The notes under the pieces are model-generated. The model made no database searches, was not told the DNA's origin, and saw nothing but the letters and a program-made list of their open reading frames with translations. Both the position numbers and the translations under genes were made by a program. A stretch of 14,195 bases of DNA, taken from positions 1-14,195 of the forward strand of contig JASEGF010000030.1 in assembly GCA_030017935.1 (NCBI GenBank), read 5' to 3'. This DNA comes from Bacteroidales bacterium (GTDB lineage Bacteria; Bacteroidota; Bacteroidia; Bacteroidales; DTU049). Shown piece by piece: positions 14,156-14,195 of this stretch. The stretch's first letter is position 1, and the number at the start of each line of letters is the position of its first letter.

Positions 14156-14195
14156 TTTTTTGCAACACCTTTATAAGTAATTGATTATCAATATT

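Noticed and set aside
1..14195. CRISPR arrays, tRNA, rRNA, riboswitches, toxin-antitoxin or phage genes
   Set aside because: No regularly spaced repeats, cloverleaf-like segments or corresponding protein families were seen; the gaps between genes are mostly under 130 bases.

Overview
The window looks like a stretch of chromosome from an AT-rich member of the Bacteroidota, probably Bacteroidales-like. The evidence is the gene content (an ExbB, small membrane protein, ExbD, ExbD cassette, a PepSY-like repeat protein, an OstA-like protein, and an O-antigen ligase of the type common in that phylum), the low GC, the scarcity of Shine-Dalgarno sequences, and three perfect matches to the Bacteroidota -7 promoter box TAnnTTTG just upstream of genes. 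The species cannot be named from this sequence.

Layout. Positions 2-1700 (+) hold the 3' part of a TolQ/ExbB proton-channel gene, a four-helix small membrane protein and two different exbD genes, packed with 1-4 base gaps. A strong hairpin at 1726-1760 separates them from a convergent minus-strand operon (5186 to 1759) of an O-antigen ligase/polymerase-like membrane protein and two family-4 glycosyltransferases. A short divergent promoter region follows. The plus strand then carries a NadR-type nucleotide kinase-like ATPase (TTG start), penicillin-binding protein 2 (mrdA) and its SEDS glycosyltransferase partner rodA, which form the elongasome peptidoglycan synthase. Between rodA and the next convergent operon lies a REP-associated tyrosine transposase broken by a one-base shift at a seven-A run. 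The last operon (minus strand, 14018 to 9741) is purA, a secreted PepSY-like repeat protein and an OstA-like protein. Upstream of purA there is only a short open frame of doubtful status.

Theme. Apart from purA and the NadR-like gene, almost everything acts at the cell envelope: energy transduction to the outer membrane, surface glycan assembly, wall elongation and lipopolysaccharide-transport-related periplasmic proteins. I found no CRISPR array, rRNA, tRNA, phage, toxin-antitoxin or defence module. No clearly new system stands out. The best leads are the multi-repeat PepSY-like protein embedded between purA and the OstA-like gene, a Cys/His cluster next to the PBP2 active site, the exb cassette with its companion membrane protein, and the single-base lesion in the transposase.
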